From NCBI GenBank assembly GCA_018263395.1, contig JAANXF010000020.1, positions 7,114 through 46,434 of the forward strand: a stretch of DNA of 39,321 bases, read 5' to 3'. Positions 19,431-29,977 of the stretch are shown piece by piece. A program made the translations under genes and the position numbers. Source of the DNA: Methanonatronarchaeales archaeon. Its GTDB lineage: Archaea > Halobacteriota > Methanonatronarchaeia > JAANXF01. The notes under the pieces were generated by a model. It saw only the letters and a list, made by a program, of their open reading frames with translations. It did no database searches and was not told where the DNA came from. The stretch's first letter is position 1; each line of letters begins with the position of its first letter.

Positions 19431-21037
19431 TTCATGTCGCATCCGTGAGGCCCCTCGGAGCGGTCCTCGTTTCTGCGATAGCTGTGGCCCTGATACTCGC
19501 CTCTCGAGGGCGACCCGACGTCCGGGAGTCGTGGACGCTGCTGGCGTCCGTCGCCAAGTTCGGAACAGTGGCGAGCATGGTCCCCGGCGTGCTGGCGGGA
19601 CAGGTGTACGTCACCGATCTGGGCCCGTTCCTCCCGGGTGTCGAGTTCTCGCTCCGCGCCGACCCGCTCGGCCTGCTGTTCGGCCTTGTGGCAAGCGGGC
19701 TGTGGCTCGTCACGAGCCTCTACAGCATCGGTTACATGCGGGGGCTTGACGAGGGCTCCCAGACCCGTTACTTCGCGGCCTTCGCCGGCAGCCTCTCCGC
19801 CGCAGTCGGAGTCGCGTTCGCCTCCAACCTCGTCGTCATGTTCGTGTTCTACGAGCTTCTGGCGGTGGCGACCTATCCCCTCGTGGCACACGACGGGACC
19901 GGTGAGGCCCGCGCCGCCGGTAGAAAGTACCTGGCCTACACCTTCGGGGGCGGCGTGGCCGTCCTGACCGGGTCGTTAATCGTGCTATGGGCTACCGGCA
20001 CCACGGCCTTCTCCCCCGGCGGGATATCCGGGCTCGCGGCGGCGGACCCCGTAGTGGCCCGCGGGGCGTTCGCACTGCTCGCCGCGGGCTTCGGGGTGAA
20101 GGCCGCGCTGATGCCGCTCCACTCGTGGCTGCCGGACGCGATGGTGGCACCCACACCCGTCTCCGCCCTCCTCCACGCCGTGGCCGTCGTCAAGGCGGGG
20201 GTCTTCGGGATAGCCCGCCTGGTCCTGGACGTGTTCGGGCCCGACCTGATGACGGACCTCGGGATGGGTCTTCCCCTGGCGGGGGTCGCGGCCTTCACGC
20301 TCCTCGCGGCGAGCTTAATCGCGCTTCGACAGGACAACCTCAAACGGCGCCTGGCCTACTCCACGGTCAGCCAGCTGTCGTACATAGTTCTGGGGCTCGC
20401 CGTCCTCAGCCCGGTTTCGCTGGCGGGAGCGCTCCTGCACATCCCCGCTCACGCCTTCATGAAGATAACCATGTTCTTCTGTGCCGGCGCCATCCACGTC
20501 GAGACCCACACCGACAATATCTCGGAGATGGGCGGAATCGGCGCGAGGATGCCGCTGACCATGGCAGCGTTCGCCGTGGCCGCCGCCGGGATGGCGGGCA
20601 TCCCGCTGGTCGCGGGGTTCGTCAGCAAGTACTTCCTCTTGATAGGGACCTTGACGGCGGGCCGGGCCGTTTTCACGGTGGCTCTACTCGTCTCGGGCGT
20701 GCTGAACATCGCATACTTCTGGCCCGTCGTCTACGCGGCCTTCTTCGAGTCCAGGGGGAAGGCTGACCATAAGCCGGTCGTCGAGGGAGAGCCGGGGGGT
20801 CGCTTCTCCGGCTCCGTGGCGACCACCTCTTTCGAGGGCGGCCACGGGTACAGGCGGGCGCAGCGAGAGGACTGGGGGCGCCGGGCGCCGACGGGGGCCG
20901 AGTCGACTTGGCTAATGCTCGGACCGATATTAGCGGCGGCGGCCGGTGCCATAGTCCTGGGCGTCGTCCCCGACGCCGCGGTCTTCCTGAGGATAGTGAG
21001 GTTGATCGTGGCCGGAGTGACGGGGGTGGCCATCTGA
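19427..21037 (+). CDS. second MrpD/NuoL-type proton-translocating subunit
   Basis: FVFYELLAVATYPLVAH, KAALMPLHSWLPDAMVAPTPVSALLHAVAVVKAG, LRQDNLKRRLAYSTVSQLSY. Confidence 0.88.
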   Translation: MIHVASVRPLGAVLVSAIAVALILASRGRPDVRESWTLLASVAKFGTVASMVPGVLAGQVYVTDLGPFLPGVEFSLRADPLGLLFGLVASGLWLVTSLYSIGYMRGLDEGSQTRYFAAFAGSLSAAVGVAFASNLVVMFVFYELLAVATYPLVAHDGTGEARAAGRKYLAYTFGGGVAVLTGSLIVLWATGTTAFSPGGISGLAAADPVVARGAFALLAAGFGVKAALMPLHSWLPDAMVAPTPVSALLHAVAVVKAGVFGIARLVLDVFGPDLMTDLGMGLPLAGVAAFTLLAASLIALRQDNLKRRLAYSTVSQLSYIVLGLAVLSPVSLAGALLHIPAHAFMKITMFFCAGAIHVETHTDNISEMGGIGARMPLTMAAFAVAAAGMAGIPLVAGFVSKYFLLIGTLTAGRAVFTVALLVSGVLNIAYFWPVVYAAFFESRGKADHKPVVEGEPGGRFSGSVATTSFEGGHGYRRAQREDWGRRAPTGAESTWLMLGPILAAAAGAIVLGVVPDAAVFLRIVRLIVAGVTGVAI

Positions 21038-22749
21038 TGGTGGACCCGGTCGTGCCGCCCTTCGTGCCCGTCCTGCTTGCGGCGCTCCTGATGCCCCTCG
21101 TGGGTCGAAGGATCGGACACGCGGTTGGGGTCGCTGCGACCGGGGCAATTGTCCCTTACGCCTGGCTGGCGTCCCAGGGGCAGTTCCTGCAGGTGAAGCT
21201 CTTCGGTTTCGACGCCGTGCTGGTGAACGTCGACCCGTTCTCGACGCTGATGGGCGTCATCTTCGGCTTCATCGGCGCCGCCGCCGTGCTCTACTCCCTG
21301 TACACCGAGGCGGAGCCGATGCAGACCGCGTTCGCCCTCGGTTACGTCGGTACCAGCCTGGGCGCGGTCTACGGCGGCGATTGGCTGACGCTCGTATTCT
21401 TCTGGGAGCTGATGGCGGTCACCAGCACCCTCCTGATCTGGCACCACGGGGGTCGTGCGGTGAGGGCGGGGTTCAGGTACGCCATGATCCACGGCGTGGG
21501 TGGAACCCTCCTCCTCGCCGCCATCGTGTGGCACTACGCCGAGGTCGGGTCGTTCCTGTTCAGCGCGGCCGACGGCGGGATGGCTGGAACCGTTGCGCCC
21601 GTGCTGGCCGCGGTCGGGATAGGGATAAACGTCGGGTTCGTCGGCCTACACGCCTGGCTGCCGGACACCTACCCCGCGCCCCACGTCGCTGCGAGCGTCT
21701 TCCTGTGCGTCTTCACCACGAAGACCGGCGTGTACGGCATGTACAGGGCCTTTCCCGACGGACACCTGGCGCTGGCCTACATGGGCGGCCTGATGGCGGT
21801 GTTCGGGGCCGGGATGGCCCTCATGCAGACCGACATGCGCCGCCTCCTGTCCTACCACATACAGTCCCAGGTCGGATACATGGTCGCCGGCGTCGGCATA
21901 GGGGGGGCGCTCGCGACGGGCGGCGCGTTCGGGCACGTTTTCAACCATATACTCTACAAGAGCCTTCTCTTCATGGCCGTCGGCGTCGTGATTTACCGGA
22001 CGGGGGAGCAGAGCCTGAATAGGGTCGGGGGGCTCGGGAGGAGGATGCCGATAACGGCGGTCACCTTTGCGGTGGCGGCCCTCTCCATCTCCGGGTTTCC
22101 GGGCTTCAACGGGTTCGTGTCGAAGGGGATGGTGATAGTCGCCGCGCACGAGGAGCACCTGGAGCTGCTGTGGTACCTCCTGCTGGCCGGGGGCGTCGGG
22201 ACCTTCCTCTCCTTCATGAAGCTGGGCTATAGCGTCTTCGTCGAGGGCGAGTACGAGGGACCGGTCCGGGACTCGAACGCGGGTCAATCGGTGGCTATGG
22301 CGGTGGTCGCGGGCCTCTGCGTGATATACGGGTTGTACCCTCCGCTCCTCTTCGCGATACTTCCGACCGAGGGGTTCCACTTCTCGACCTACAGCCCGGG
22401 GCACGTGGGAGAGGGGCTGCTGCTGGCGGCCATCGCCGCCGTGGGATTCGCGCTCCTCAGGGACCCGTTGAAGCGCGTCGGCCGGGTTCCGGACGTCGAC
22501 AGGCTCTACAACCCGTTAACGTTCTACGGGACCCGCGGCCTCGTCTTCGAATTGACGGACCTCTACGCCGCGGTCGACCGGTTTGTGGTGAACCTCTCGG
22601 GGGCGACCGTGGCCGCGGTCATGGACCCCGGGGGGACGGCCGCGCGGCTCCTCGGGCTCGAGACGGTCGATCTCCGGGCCGGAATTGGGAGGAGCGTGCT
22701 CCTGGTCACGTCCGTCCTGGTGGCGGTGATCGCGTTCCTGCTGCTATGA
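21037..22749 (+). CDS. third MrpD/NuoL-type subunit
   Basis: WELMAVTSTLLIWHH, NVGFVGLHAWLPDTYPAPHVAASVFLCVFTTKTGVY, MQTDMRRLLSYHIQSQVGYM; ATG overlaps the preceding TGA. Confidence 0.88.
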   Translation: MVDPVVPPFVPVLLAALLMPLVGRRIGHAVGVAATGAIVPYAWLASQGQFLQVKLFGFDAVLVNVDPFSTLMGVIFGFIGAAAVLYSLYTEAEPMQTAFALGYVGTSLGAVYGGDWLTLVFFWELMAVTSTLLIWHHGGRAVRAGFRYAMIHGVGGTLLLAAIVWHYAEVGSFLFSAADGGMAGTVAPVLAAVGIGINVGFVGLHAWLPDTYPAPHVAASVFLCVFTTKTGVYGMYRAFPDGHLALAYMGGLMAVFGAGMALMQTDMRRLLSYHIQSQVGYMVAGVGIGGALATGGAFGHVFNHILYKSLLFMAVGVVIYRTGEQSLNRVGGLGRRMPITAVTFAVAALSISGFPGFNGFVSKGMVIVAAHEEHLELLWYLLLAGGVGTFLSFMKLGYSVFVEGEYEGPVRDSNAGQSVAMAVVAGLCVIYGLYPPLLFAILPTEGFHFSTYSPGHVGEGLLLAAIAAVGFALLRDPLKRVGRVPDVDRLYNPLTFYGTRGLVFELTDLYAAVDRFVVNLSGATVAAVMDPGGTAARLLGLETVDLRAGIGRSVLLVTSVLVAVIAFLLL

Positions 22750-22919
22750 GGGCCCCCGCCGATGTTTCCAAGGGGCCCATGGCTGGCCGGGGCCGATTTT
22801 GCGATGTTTTTAGGGTGCGCCGCGCGATTTTGGTGCGATGGGCTGCCGCGAACGACAGGGGCCGGGGGGAAGAGCCTTGACCGGGCCAAGACATATATGT
22901 CCACCCGGACATACCAGAA

Positions 22920-22939
22920 ACCGGAAACTGGTTTCCGGT
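22920..22939. promoter_or_regulatory. candidate NrpR operator (GGAA-N6-TTCC inside accggaaac-tg-gtttccggt) upstream of glnA
   Basis: GGAA at 22923-22926, 6-bp spacer, TTCC at 22933-22936; upstream A/T-rich acatatatg TATA-like element at about 22890. Confidence 0.6.
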
Positions 22940-22946
22940 GATTGAA

Positions 22947-24266
22947 ATGAGGGAGCAGGTCCTCGACGAGGCGAGGGAGAGGAACGTCAGGTTCGTGAGG
23001 CTGCAGTTCACCGACATACTCGGCACGGTCAAGAACGTGGCCATCCCGGCGGAGCAGCTGGAGAAGGCACTGGACGAGGGGATAGCATTCGACGGGTCGT
23101 CGATAGAGGGCTTCGTGCGGATACAGGAGTCGGACATGAGGCTGGAGCCCGATCCCGCGACCTTCACCGCGCTGCCGTGGAGGCCGGAGCAGTCCGTCGC
23201 CAGGCTCATTTGCGACGTGACGCTGCCCGATGGCAGCCCGTTCGAGGGGGACCCGAGGTACGTCCTCAAGCAGGTCATCGCGGAGGCCGAGGAGATGGGC
23301 TACGTGATGAACGCCGGGCCGGAGCCCGAGTTCTTCGTGTTCGAGACCGACGCGAAGGGGGACTCGACGACCGTCCCGCACGACAGCGGCGGTTACTTCG
23401 ACTTCGACCCGAAGGACACCGCACCGGATATACGGAGGGAGATAGTCCTCGCACTCGACGCGATGGGGTTCGACGTGGAGGCGAGCCACCACGAGGTCGC
23501 GGAGGGGCAGCACGAGATCGACTTCAGGTACGGGGACGCGCTGTCCACGGCGGACAACGTGGCGACCTTCAAGACCGTAGTCAGGTCCATCGTGCAGCAG
23601 TGCGGCTTCCACGCGACCTTCATGCCCAAACCGATAGCCGGAATCAACGGCTCCGGCATGCATGTGCACCAGAGCCTCTTCACGCTGGACGGCGAGAATG
23701 CCTTCGCGGACGAGGAGGACGAGTTCGGCCTCAGCGAGGTGGCGTACGGCTACGTGGGGGGTCTGCTGGAGCACGCGCCGGCGATCACGGCGGTAACTAA
23801 CCCGATAGTCAACAGCTACAAGAGGCTGGTCCCCGGCTACGAGGCGCCGATAAACGTCGCGTGGAGCGACGTGAACCGGAGCGCACTCATAAGGAGGCCC
23901 GCCGGCTCCGGCGTATCCACCCGGGTGGAGTACCGCAGCCCCGATCCGTCCTGCAACCCGTACCTGGCCTTCGCCGCGATGCTCGCCGCCGGGCTGGACG
24001 GCGTAAAGAACGGGACGGAGCCACCCGCCGCGGTGCGCGAAAACATCTACGAGTTCGACGAGGCCAGGAGGAGGGAGCACGGCGTGGAGCAGCTGCCGGG
24101 CTCCCTGAAGGAGGCCGTGGAGGCCCTAGAGAGGGACTCGGTCATCCGGGACGCGCTCGGGACCCACGCGTACGAGAAGTTCGTGCAGGCCAAGAGGGCC
24201 GAGTGGGACGAGTACATAGCCGTGGTGCACGGCTGGGAGCTCGACCGCTACCTGGAGACGTACTGA
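22947..24266 (+). CDS. glnA: glutamine synthetase type I
   Basis: [77 protein letters not shown]. Confidence 0.95.
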   Translation: MREQVLDEARERNVRFVRLQFTDILGTVKNVAIPAEQLEKALDEGIAFDGSSIEGFVRIQESDMRLEPDPATFTALPWRPEQSVARLICDVTLPDGSPFEGDPRYVLKQVIAEAEEMGYVMNAGPEPEFFVFETDAKGDSTTVPHDSGGYFDFDPKDTAPDIRREIVLALDAMGFDVEASHHEVAEGQHEIDFRYGDALSTADNVATFKTVVRSIVQQCGFHATFMPKPIAGINGSGMHVHQSLFTLDGENAFADEEDEFGLSEVAYGYVGGLLEHAPAITAVTNPIVNSYKRLVPGYEAPINVAWSDVNRSALIRRPAGSGVSTRVEYRSPDPSCNPYLAFAAMLAAGLDGVKNGTEPPAAVRENIYEFDEARRREHGVEQLPGSLKEAVEALERDSVIRDALGTHAYEKFVQAKRAEWDEYIAVVHGWELDRYLETY

Positions 24267-24412
24267 GACTAGCGAGCATTCACCCGGCCGGTACCTGTAG
24301 ACGTACTCGAAAAACGGCCAAAAAAAACACCCCACTCTTTTTCCCTCTCCCCACCCAAGTCCCCCCGGGGTGCACCGCACACCCGGAAAGACACTCAAGA
24401 GGAGGCCATGAG

Positions 24413-25450
24413 TTGAACAGGGACACGCTGAACTCGATATTTTTCTTCGTCTTCGTCGCCGCGATCGGGATAGTCAGCCTGATAGTGCTTCGGCCGCTGC
24501 TCACCTACCTGATAGCCGCGGCGATGCTCGTGTTCGTCACGTATCCCCTCTACGAGGCGGTGGAACGCAGAACGGGCAGGCCCCGGCTTAGCTCCGCGCT
24601 GGTGGTGTTCGCCCTGATAGTGGCGGTAATTACGCCTTCTGCAATCGTGACCAGCACGGCGATAAACGAGTCGGGACAGGTCGTCAGCGCGGTGATGTCC
24701 ACCGGTATCGACGGCTTTTTCGACATCGGCAGGGCCGAGGCGTTCCTGGAGGAGGCTACCGGGAGGCCGTTGAGCCTTGAGGAACGGGTCGATGGCTGGC
24801 TGAGGGAAATCGGGCAGGGATTCACCGAGAGGCTTACGGAGCTGGTCGAGGCGGTGACGAGCTTCATCGTCGGGGTCTTCGTGATGGTGTTCGCCATGTT
24901 CTACCTGTACCGGGACGGCCCGGCGGCGGTCTCGATGACCCGTGACATCCTCCCGATGGACGAGGGGCGGAAGGACGCCATGTTTCAGGAGGTCCGGACG
25001 GTGACCTGGGCGATGGTGGCGGGACACCTCTTCACCTCGATCGTACAGGGAGCCGTGGGGGCCGTGGGCTTCTTCCTGTTCGGGGTCGGGAACGCGGCGT
25101 TCTGGGGATTCGTTATGATTATACTCGCACTGATACCCGTGATAGGCCCACTGCTCCTCTACATCCCCGCCGCCGCCGTAATGTTGCTGAACGGGGAGAC
25201 CGTGCAGGGAACCGGCCTGCTGGTCTACGGAGTGGTGGTGGTCAGCATGGTGGACAACCTCGTCAGGCCCCTCCTGGTCGAGAAGCGCGCCCACGTACAC
25301 CCGGTCATTACCCTCGTAGGGGTTCTCGGGGGCCTCAGCGTTTTCGGGATAATGGGGCTCTTCATAGGTCCCGTCATACTGGCCGTGTTCATGGGAACCC
25401 TTCGGACCTACCTGAGGGAGAGGGAGGGAGCGCCGGTGAGGGAGGCCTGA
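24413..25450 (+). CDS. AI-2E family transporter/permease (PF01594-like), TTG start
   Basis: PLLTYLIAAAMLVFVTYPLYEAV...LIPVIGPLLLYIPAAAVMLLNG...NLVRPLLVEKRAHVHPVITLVGVLGGLSVFGIMGLFIGPVILAV; ggaggcc SD upstream. Confidence 0.88.
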   Translation: MNRDTLNSIFFFVFVAAIGIVSLIVLRPLLTYLIAAAMLVFVTYPLYEAVERRTGRPRLSSALVVFALIVAVITPSAIVTSTAINESGQVVSAVMSTGIDGFFDIGRAEAFLEEATGRPLSLEERVDGWLREIGQGFTERLTELVEAVTSFIVGVFVMVFAMFYLYRDGPAAVSMTRDILPMDEGRKDAMFQEVRTVTWAMVAGHLFTSIVQGAVGAVGFFLFGVGNAAFWGFVMIILALIPVIGPLLLYIPAAAVMLLNGETVQGTGLLVYGVVVVSMVDNLVRPLLVEKRAHVHPVITLVGVLGGLSVFGIMGLFIGPVILAVFMGTLRTYLREREGAPVREA

Positions 25451-25491
25451 CCGCCAAAGCTTTTACCGGCTGGCCCACCAGTTAGGTCACC

Positions 25492-25683
25492 GTGAGGCTC
25501 GACAGGGAGTGGGCGATGGTGGCCGTCTGGGTGGTTTCCGGGGCGATTTACGCCCTGTGGATAGCGCTCAGCGGCGAGAGAGGCGTCGCCGGGATGGTGG
25601 GTCTGATGGTTTTCGTACTCGTGGTCCTCCTCTCACCAAGAATAGTCGACCTGCTCGAGAGGAGGGGGGCGCTCGGGGACTAG
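25492..25683 (+). CDS. small membrane protein
   Basis: Two hydrophobic helices; GTG start. Confidence 0.5.
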   Translation: MRLDREWAMVAVWVVSGAIYALWIALSGERGVAGMVGLMVFVLVVLLSPRIVDLLERRGALGD

Positions 25684-26039
25684 TCAGCGAGTTTCTCCTC
25701 CACCTCGTTCACCGCACGCCTCAGCTGGTCGTACCACTCGTCCAGGCACTCCTCGGCTATCTCCTTCAGGCTGCCGGGCTCGACACCGCGGTATATATAG
25801 AAGTATCCGCCCTCCTCGATGGTCCTGGTCTCCTTCGTGGCGATACCGCACCCGACCAGCCTCTGGAGCGAGCGGTAGGCCGTGCTGCGCTCCCTGTCCA
25901 GAAGGTCCCCCATCTCGTCGGCGGTCAGGCCGCCCTCCGACTCGAGCAGCCCCCGGTAGGTCCGCATGTCGATGTCCTTCAGCCCCAGCAGACACCTTAT
26001 GAGTTCCTGGCACGAGGAGCCCTCCCTCGGAATCTCCAT
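25680..26039 (-). CDS. TrmB-like/wHTH transcriptional regulator
   Basis: MRTYRGLLESEGGLTADEMGDLLDRERSTAYRSLQRLVGCGIATKET helix-turn-helix. Confidence 0.75.
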   Translation of the reverse strand: MEIPREGSSCQELIRCLLGLKDIDMRTYRGLLESEGGLTADEMGDLLDRERSTAYRSLQRLVGCGIATKETRTIEEGGYFYIYRGVEPGSLKEIAEECLDEWYDQLRRAVNEVEEKLAD

Positions 26040-26119
26040 GGCCCAACCTTCGGGCCCGTTCTTTAACCCTTTTCTGCGTCAACAGGATTAAGTCGGGCTA
26101 CTCACATTCTATCCGCCCG

Positions 26120-26695
26120 ATGAGCAGCGGACAGGAACCCGGCGGAGAGGGAGGCGGGGACCCCACGGCCAGGCCGGGGTCTTCGGAGGACGGGGCGCGG
26201 AGCCTCGAAGAGTACGTCGGGAAGCTGGAGGACGCGCTCGCCCATCGAGAGGAAAAAATCGACGAACTGGAGAGCCGGGTCAGGCACCTGATGGCCGACT
26301 TCCAGAACTACAAGAAGAGGGCGAAGCGCCGCGTGGAGGAGGCGGAGAGGCGGGGCCGCGAGGACGTAATTGAGAGCATGCTGAGGGTCCGGGACGACCT
26401 GGAGCGGGCCCTGGAGACCGGGGGCGACCTCGGGGCGGTCGAGGGGGGGCTGAAGATGACGCTCAGGAGGTTCGACTCTCTCCTGGACGGGGAGGGCGTT
26501 CGCGAGATAGACGTCTCTGGATTTGATCCGGAGAAACACGAGGTCGTGGCCCTCGTAGAGAGGTCCGACTTCGAGGACGACGAGATAGTCGAGGTCCACC
26601 GGGCGGGATTCGAATCTGAGGAGTCGGTCCTGCGCCCGGCCAGGGTGACCGTGGCCCGGAAACCGGGGGACGAAAGGGGGGAGGGAGAGCCGTAA
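26120..26695 (+). CDS. grpE: GrpE nucleotide exchange factor
   Basis: LMADFQNYKKRAKRR...IESMLRVRDDLERALE; located immediately before dnaK. Confidence 0.9.
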   Translation: MSSGQEPGGEGGGDPTARPGSSEDGARSLEEYVGKLEDALAHREEKIDELESRVRHLMADFQNYKKRAKRRVEEAERRGREDVIESMLRVRDDLERALETGGDLGAVEGGLKMTLRRFDSLLDGEGVREIDVSGFDPEKHEVVALVERSDFEDDEIVEVHRAGFESEESVLRPARVTVARKPGDERGEGEP

Positions 26696-26745
26696 ATTTT
26701 TTTACTGAGAACTAACAAGGAAAAGCACTGTTTTGAGGCTTTAAC

Positions 26746-28608
26746 ATGAGCGGCGAAAAGATACTCGGCATCGACCTCGGGACGACGAACAGCGCTATGG
26801 CCATCATGGAGGGGGGCGACCCCGAAATCATAGAGAACGCGGAGGGGGAACGCACGACGCCCTCAGTGGTCGCCTTCGGCGATGACGAACTGATAGTGGG
26901 GAAGGCGGCCAAGAACCAGGCCATCAAGAACCCGGGCCGCACCGTCCAGTCCATCAAGCGCCACATGGGCGACGACGGCTACGGGGTGGACGTGGGGGAC
27001 GACTCCTACATGCCGGAGCAGATATCGGCCTTCATCCTCCAGAAGCTGAAGCGGGACGCCGGGGAGTACCTCGGAGAGGAGGTCGAGAGGGCAGTGATAA
27101 CTGTCCCGGCCTACTTCAACGACAAGCAGAGGAACGCCACGAAGAACGCCGGCAGGATAGCTGGGCTCGACGTCGCCAGGATAGTCAACGAGCCCACCGC
27201 CGCCTCCATGGCCTACGGCTACGGAGACGAGGAGGACCAGACGCTGCTCGTCTACGACCTGGGAGGCGGCACATTCGACGTCTCGGTACTCCAGCTCGGA
27301 GGAGGGGTCTACGACGTCGTGGCCACCAGCGGCGACAACGAGCTGGGTGGCGACGACTGGGACAGCGCAGTTCAGGAGTACCTGGCCGAAAAATTCGGAC
27401 AAGAGCACGGCGTGGACCTGATGCAGGACAGGGACGCACACCAGCGCCTCAGGGAGGCGGCGGAGTCGGCAAAGATAGAGCTCTCGTCCGTAAAGCAGAC
27501 CACGATAAACGAGCCCTACGTATACCACGACGACAACGGCCCTCTGCACCTCGAGGAGACCCTGACGAGGGCGAAGTTCGAGAGCCTCACCGCGGACCTC
27601 GTCGAGAGGACGATGGGGCCGATGGAGGAGGCCCTCGACGATGCCGGCATATCGAAGGAGGACGTGGACGACGTCATACTGGTGGGCGGAGCCACGAGAA
27701 TGCCACGGGTCCGGGAGGCGGTCGAGGAGAAGCTCGGTATGGAGCCGAGGAAGGACGTCAACCCGGACGAGGCGGTTGCCCTCGGCGCCGCGATCCAGGG
27801 CGGCGTACTGAGCGGCGAGGTGGACGACATAGTGCTCCTCGACGTAACCCCCCTCTCCCTGGGTCTGGAGACGAAGGGCGGAATCTTCACCCGGCTGATA
27901 GATAGAAACACGACGATCCCCACCGAGGAGACGCAGGTATTCACGACCGCTGCCGACGGTCAGACCCAGGTCGACATCCACGTCCTGCAGGGAGAGCGCG
28001 AGATGGCTGGGGGCAATGAGACCCTCGGCCGCTTCCAGCTCACCGGAGTCCCGCCCGCGCCGGCGGGTACCCCGCAGATAGAGGTCACCTTCTCGCTGAA
28101 CGCGGACGGCATACTGGAGGTCGAGGCCGAGGACACGGGGAGCGGGAATACGGAGTCCGTCACCATCGAGGGCGGCGTAGGCCTCAGCGACGAGGAGGTC
28201 GAGGAGATGGTGGAGGAGGCCGAGGAGCACGCCGAGGAGGACGAGAAGCGCAGGGAGCACGTCGAGGCCAGAAACGAGGCCGAGGCCACGGTCCACCGCG
28301 CCGAGCAGCTGCTCGACGAGCACGAGGAGAACCTGGACGACGACCTCCGGAGCGACATCGAGGACGACGTGGAGAGCGTCAGGGAGACCGTCGAGGAGGA
28401 CGCCGACACCGAGACCCTGGGGGAGAGGACCGAGAGGCTCTCCAGGACCCTCATGGAGATAGGGAAGCAGGTGTACGAGGGCGCCGAGGGAGCCGCCGGC
28501 CAGGGAATGGGTGGCGTGGGCGGAGCAGGCGCCGGAGGCCCCGAAGGGGCAGGTGCAGAGGCCGAGGAGGAGTACGTCGACGCCGACTACGAGGAAGCAG
28601 AGACGTAG
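26746..28608 (+). CDS. dnaK: chaperone DnaK (Hsp70)
   Basis: [41 protein letters not shown]. Confidence 0.97.
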   Translation: MSGEKILGIDLGTTNSAMAIMEGGDPEIIENAEGERTTPSVVAFGDDELIVGKAAKNQAIKNPGRTVQSIKRHMGDDGYGVDVGDDSYMPEQISAFILQKLKRDAGEYLGEEVERAVITVPAYFNDKQRNATKNAGRIAGLDVARIVNEPTAASMAYGYGDEEDQTLLVYDLGGGTFDVSVLQLGGGVYDVVATSGDNELGGDDWDSAVQEYLAEKFGQEHGVDLMQDRDAHQRLREAAESAKIELSSVKQTTINEPYVYHDDNGPLHLEETLTRAKFESLTADLVERTMGPMEEALDDAGISKEDVDDVILVGGATRMPRVREAVEEKLGMEPRKDVNPDEAVALGAAIQGGVLSGEVDDIVLLDVTPLSLGLETKGGIFTRLIDRNTTIPTEETQVFTTAADGQTQVDIHVLQGEREMAGGNETLGRFQLTGVPPAPAGTPQIEVTFSLNADGILEVEAEDTGSGNTESVTIEGGVGLSDEEVEEMVEEAEEHAEEDEKRREHVEARNEAEATVHRAEQLLDEHEENLDDDLRSDIEDDVESVRETVEEDADTETLGERTERLSRTLMEIGKQVYEGAEGAAGQGMGGVGGAGAGGPEGAGAEAEEEYVDADYEEAET

Positions 28609-28611
28609 GGG

Positions 28612-29784
28612 ATGGAGGACTACTACTCCGTCCTCGGGGTCGCACGGGACGCCTCGCAGGAGGAGATCCAGGACGCCTACCGGGAGAAGGCCAAGGAGTA
28701 CCACCCCGACATCTCCGACCACGACGACGCCGAGGAGCGGTTCAAGCGGGTCAAGAAGGCCTACGAGACCCTGAGCGACGGCTCCAATAGGAGGCAGTAC
28801 GACCGCCTGGGGCACCGGAACTACGAGCAGGCCGACAAGCACGGAGCCACCGGAGACGGCGGCCCCGGCGGAGCAGGTATGGGCGGATTCGGAGGAGACT
28901 TCTCCGGCGTGGGCGGATTCGGCGGGATGGAGGATGTCTTCGACGCCTTCTTCGGGGGCGGAATGGGGCGCGGAGGCAGGGGCAGGGGGGTTAGCCGCGG
29001 CCGCGACCTCCGCACTTCGACCACGATAGACCTGGAGGACGCCTACCGCGGCACCGAGACCCGGGTCACCTACATAAGGACCACGAGCTGCCCGGAGTGC
29101 GGAGGTAGCGGTGCAGCCTCCGAGGACGCGGTGTCGACCTGCCCGGAGTGCAGCGGCTCTGGGCAGCAGCGCAGGATACGCAACACGCCGCAGGGCCGCG
29201 TCATGACGCAGAGGACCTGCACCCGATGCCGCGGAGAGGGACGGATAGTCGAGGAGAGCTGCGAGGAGTGCGGCGGCGAGGGCAGGGTCGACAGCCGCGA
29301 GTCCGTCGAGGTCGATATACCTCCCGGCGTGGGGGACGGACAGGTCGTCCGTATCCGCGGAAAGGGCCAGGCCGGGGAGAGGGGAGGCCCCAGCGGCGAC
29401 CTGCACGTCGAGATCCGGGTACGGAACCGGACCGACCTCGCGCGGGACGGGGACGACCTGCTCTACGAACACGAGATAACGTTTCCCCGGGCCGTGTTCG
29501 GCGACACCGTCGAGGTACCGCACTTCGACGGAGCGCTGAACGTGGAGGTCCCGCCCGGAACACGGTCCGGGGACACTCTGCGCCTCCGCGGCAAGGGAAT
29601 GCCGAGGCTGCGGGGCCACGGCAGCGGCGACCTGCACGTGAAGGTCCAGGTCGTGACGCCGGACCCGGGCGAGCTCGACGGGGACGCCCTCGAAGCACTC
29701 CAACAGTTCTCCGAATCCACCGACCACGATTTCCAGCCCGATCAGGGCCTCCTGGACAGGTTCAGGGAAAAGGTGCTGAGGTGA
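28612..29784 (+). CDS. dnaJ: chaperone DnaJ (Hsp40)
   Basis: J-domain with HPD (EYHPDIS), Gly-rich region, four CxxCxGxG zinc repeats. Confidence 0.95.
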   Translation: MEDYYSVLGVARDASQEEIQDAYREKAKEYHPDISDHDDAEERFKRVKKAYETLSDGSNRRQYDRLGHRNYEQADKHGATGDGGPGGAGMGGFGGDFSGVGGFGGMEDVFDAFFGGGMGRGGRGRGVSRGRDLRTSTTIDLEDAYRGTETRVTYIRTTSCPECGGSGAASEDAVSTCPECSGSGQQRRIRNTPQGRVMTQRTCTRCRGEGRIVEESCEECGGEGRVDSRESVEVDIPPGVGDGQVVRIRGKGQAGERGGPSGDLHVEIRVRNRTDLARDGDDLLYEHEITFPRAVFGDTVEVPHFDGALNVEVPPGTRSGDTLRLRGKGMPRLRGHGSGDLHVKVQVVTPDPGELDGDALEALQQFSESTDHDFQPDQGLLDRFREKVLR

Positions 29785-29818
29785 CGAACGACATAACCTA
29801 CGCGACAACTCAAAAGCG

Positions 29819-29877
29819 TCGAAGAACCTAGTTGAAGAGGTCTAAGCCTTCAAGTTAAGACTCGACAGGTTCTTCGA
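29819..29877. repeat. nested inverted repeat downstream of dnaJ
   Basis: tcgaagaacct (29819-29829) pairs with aggttcttcga (29867-29877); inner ttgaag/cttcaa. Confidence 0.5.
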
Positions 29878-29977
29878 ACAGGAGGTGACCGGCTCCACGT
29901 TCGGCCCACTTCTCTGGCATGATCGACTGCGTCTAAACATCCGCTATCCAAATAACTTATCGCAATCAGCGTTCAGA

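Noticed and set aside
22563-24080. 505-aa minus-strand ORF opposite glnA
   Set aside because: Antisense shadow of glutamine synthetase.
26863-29808. 981-aa minus-strand ORF opposite dnaK/dnaJ
   Set aside because: Shadow ORF antisense to unambiguous chaperone genes in a high-GC sequence.
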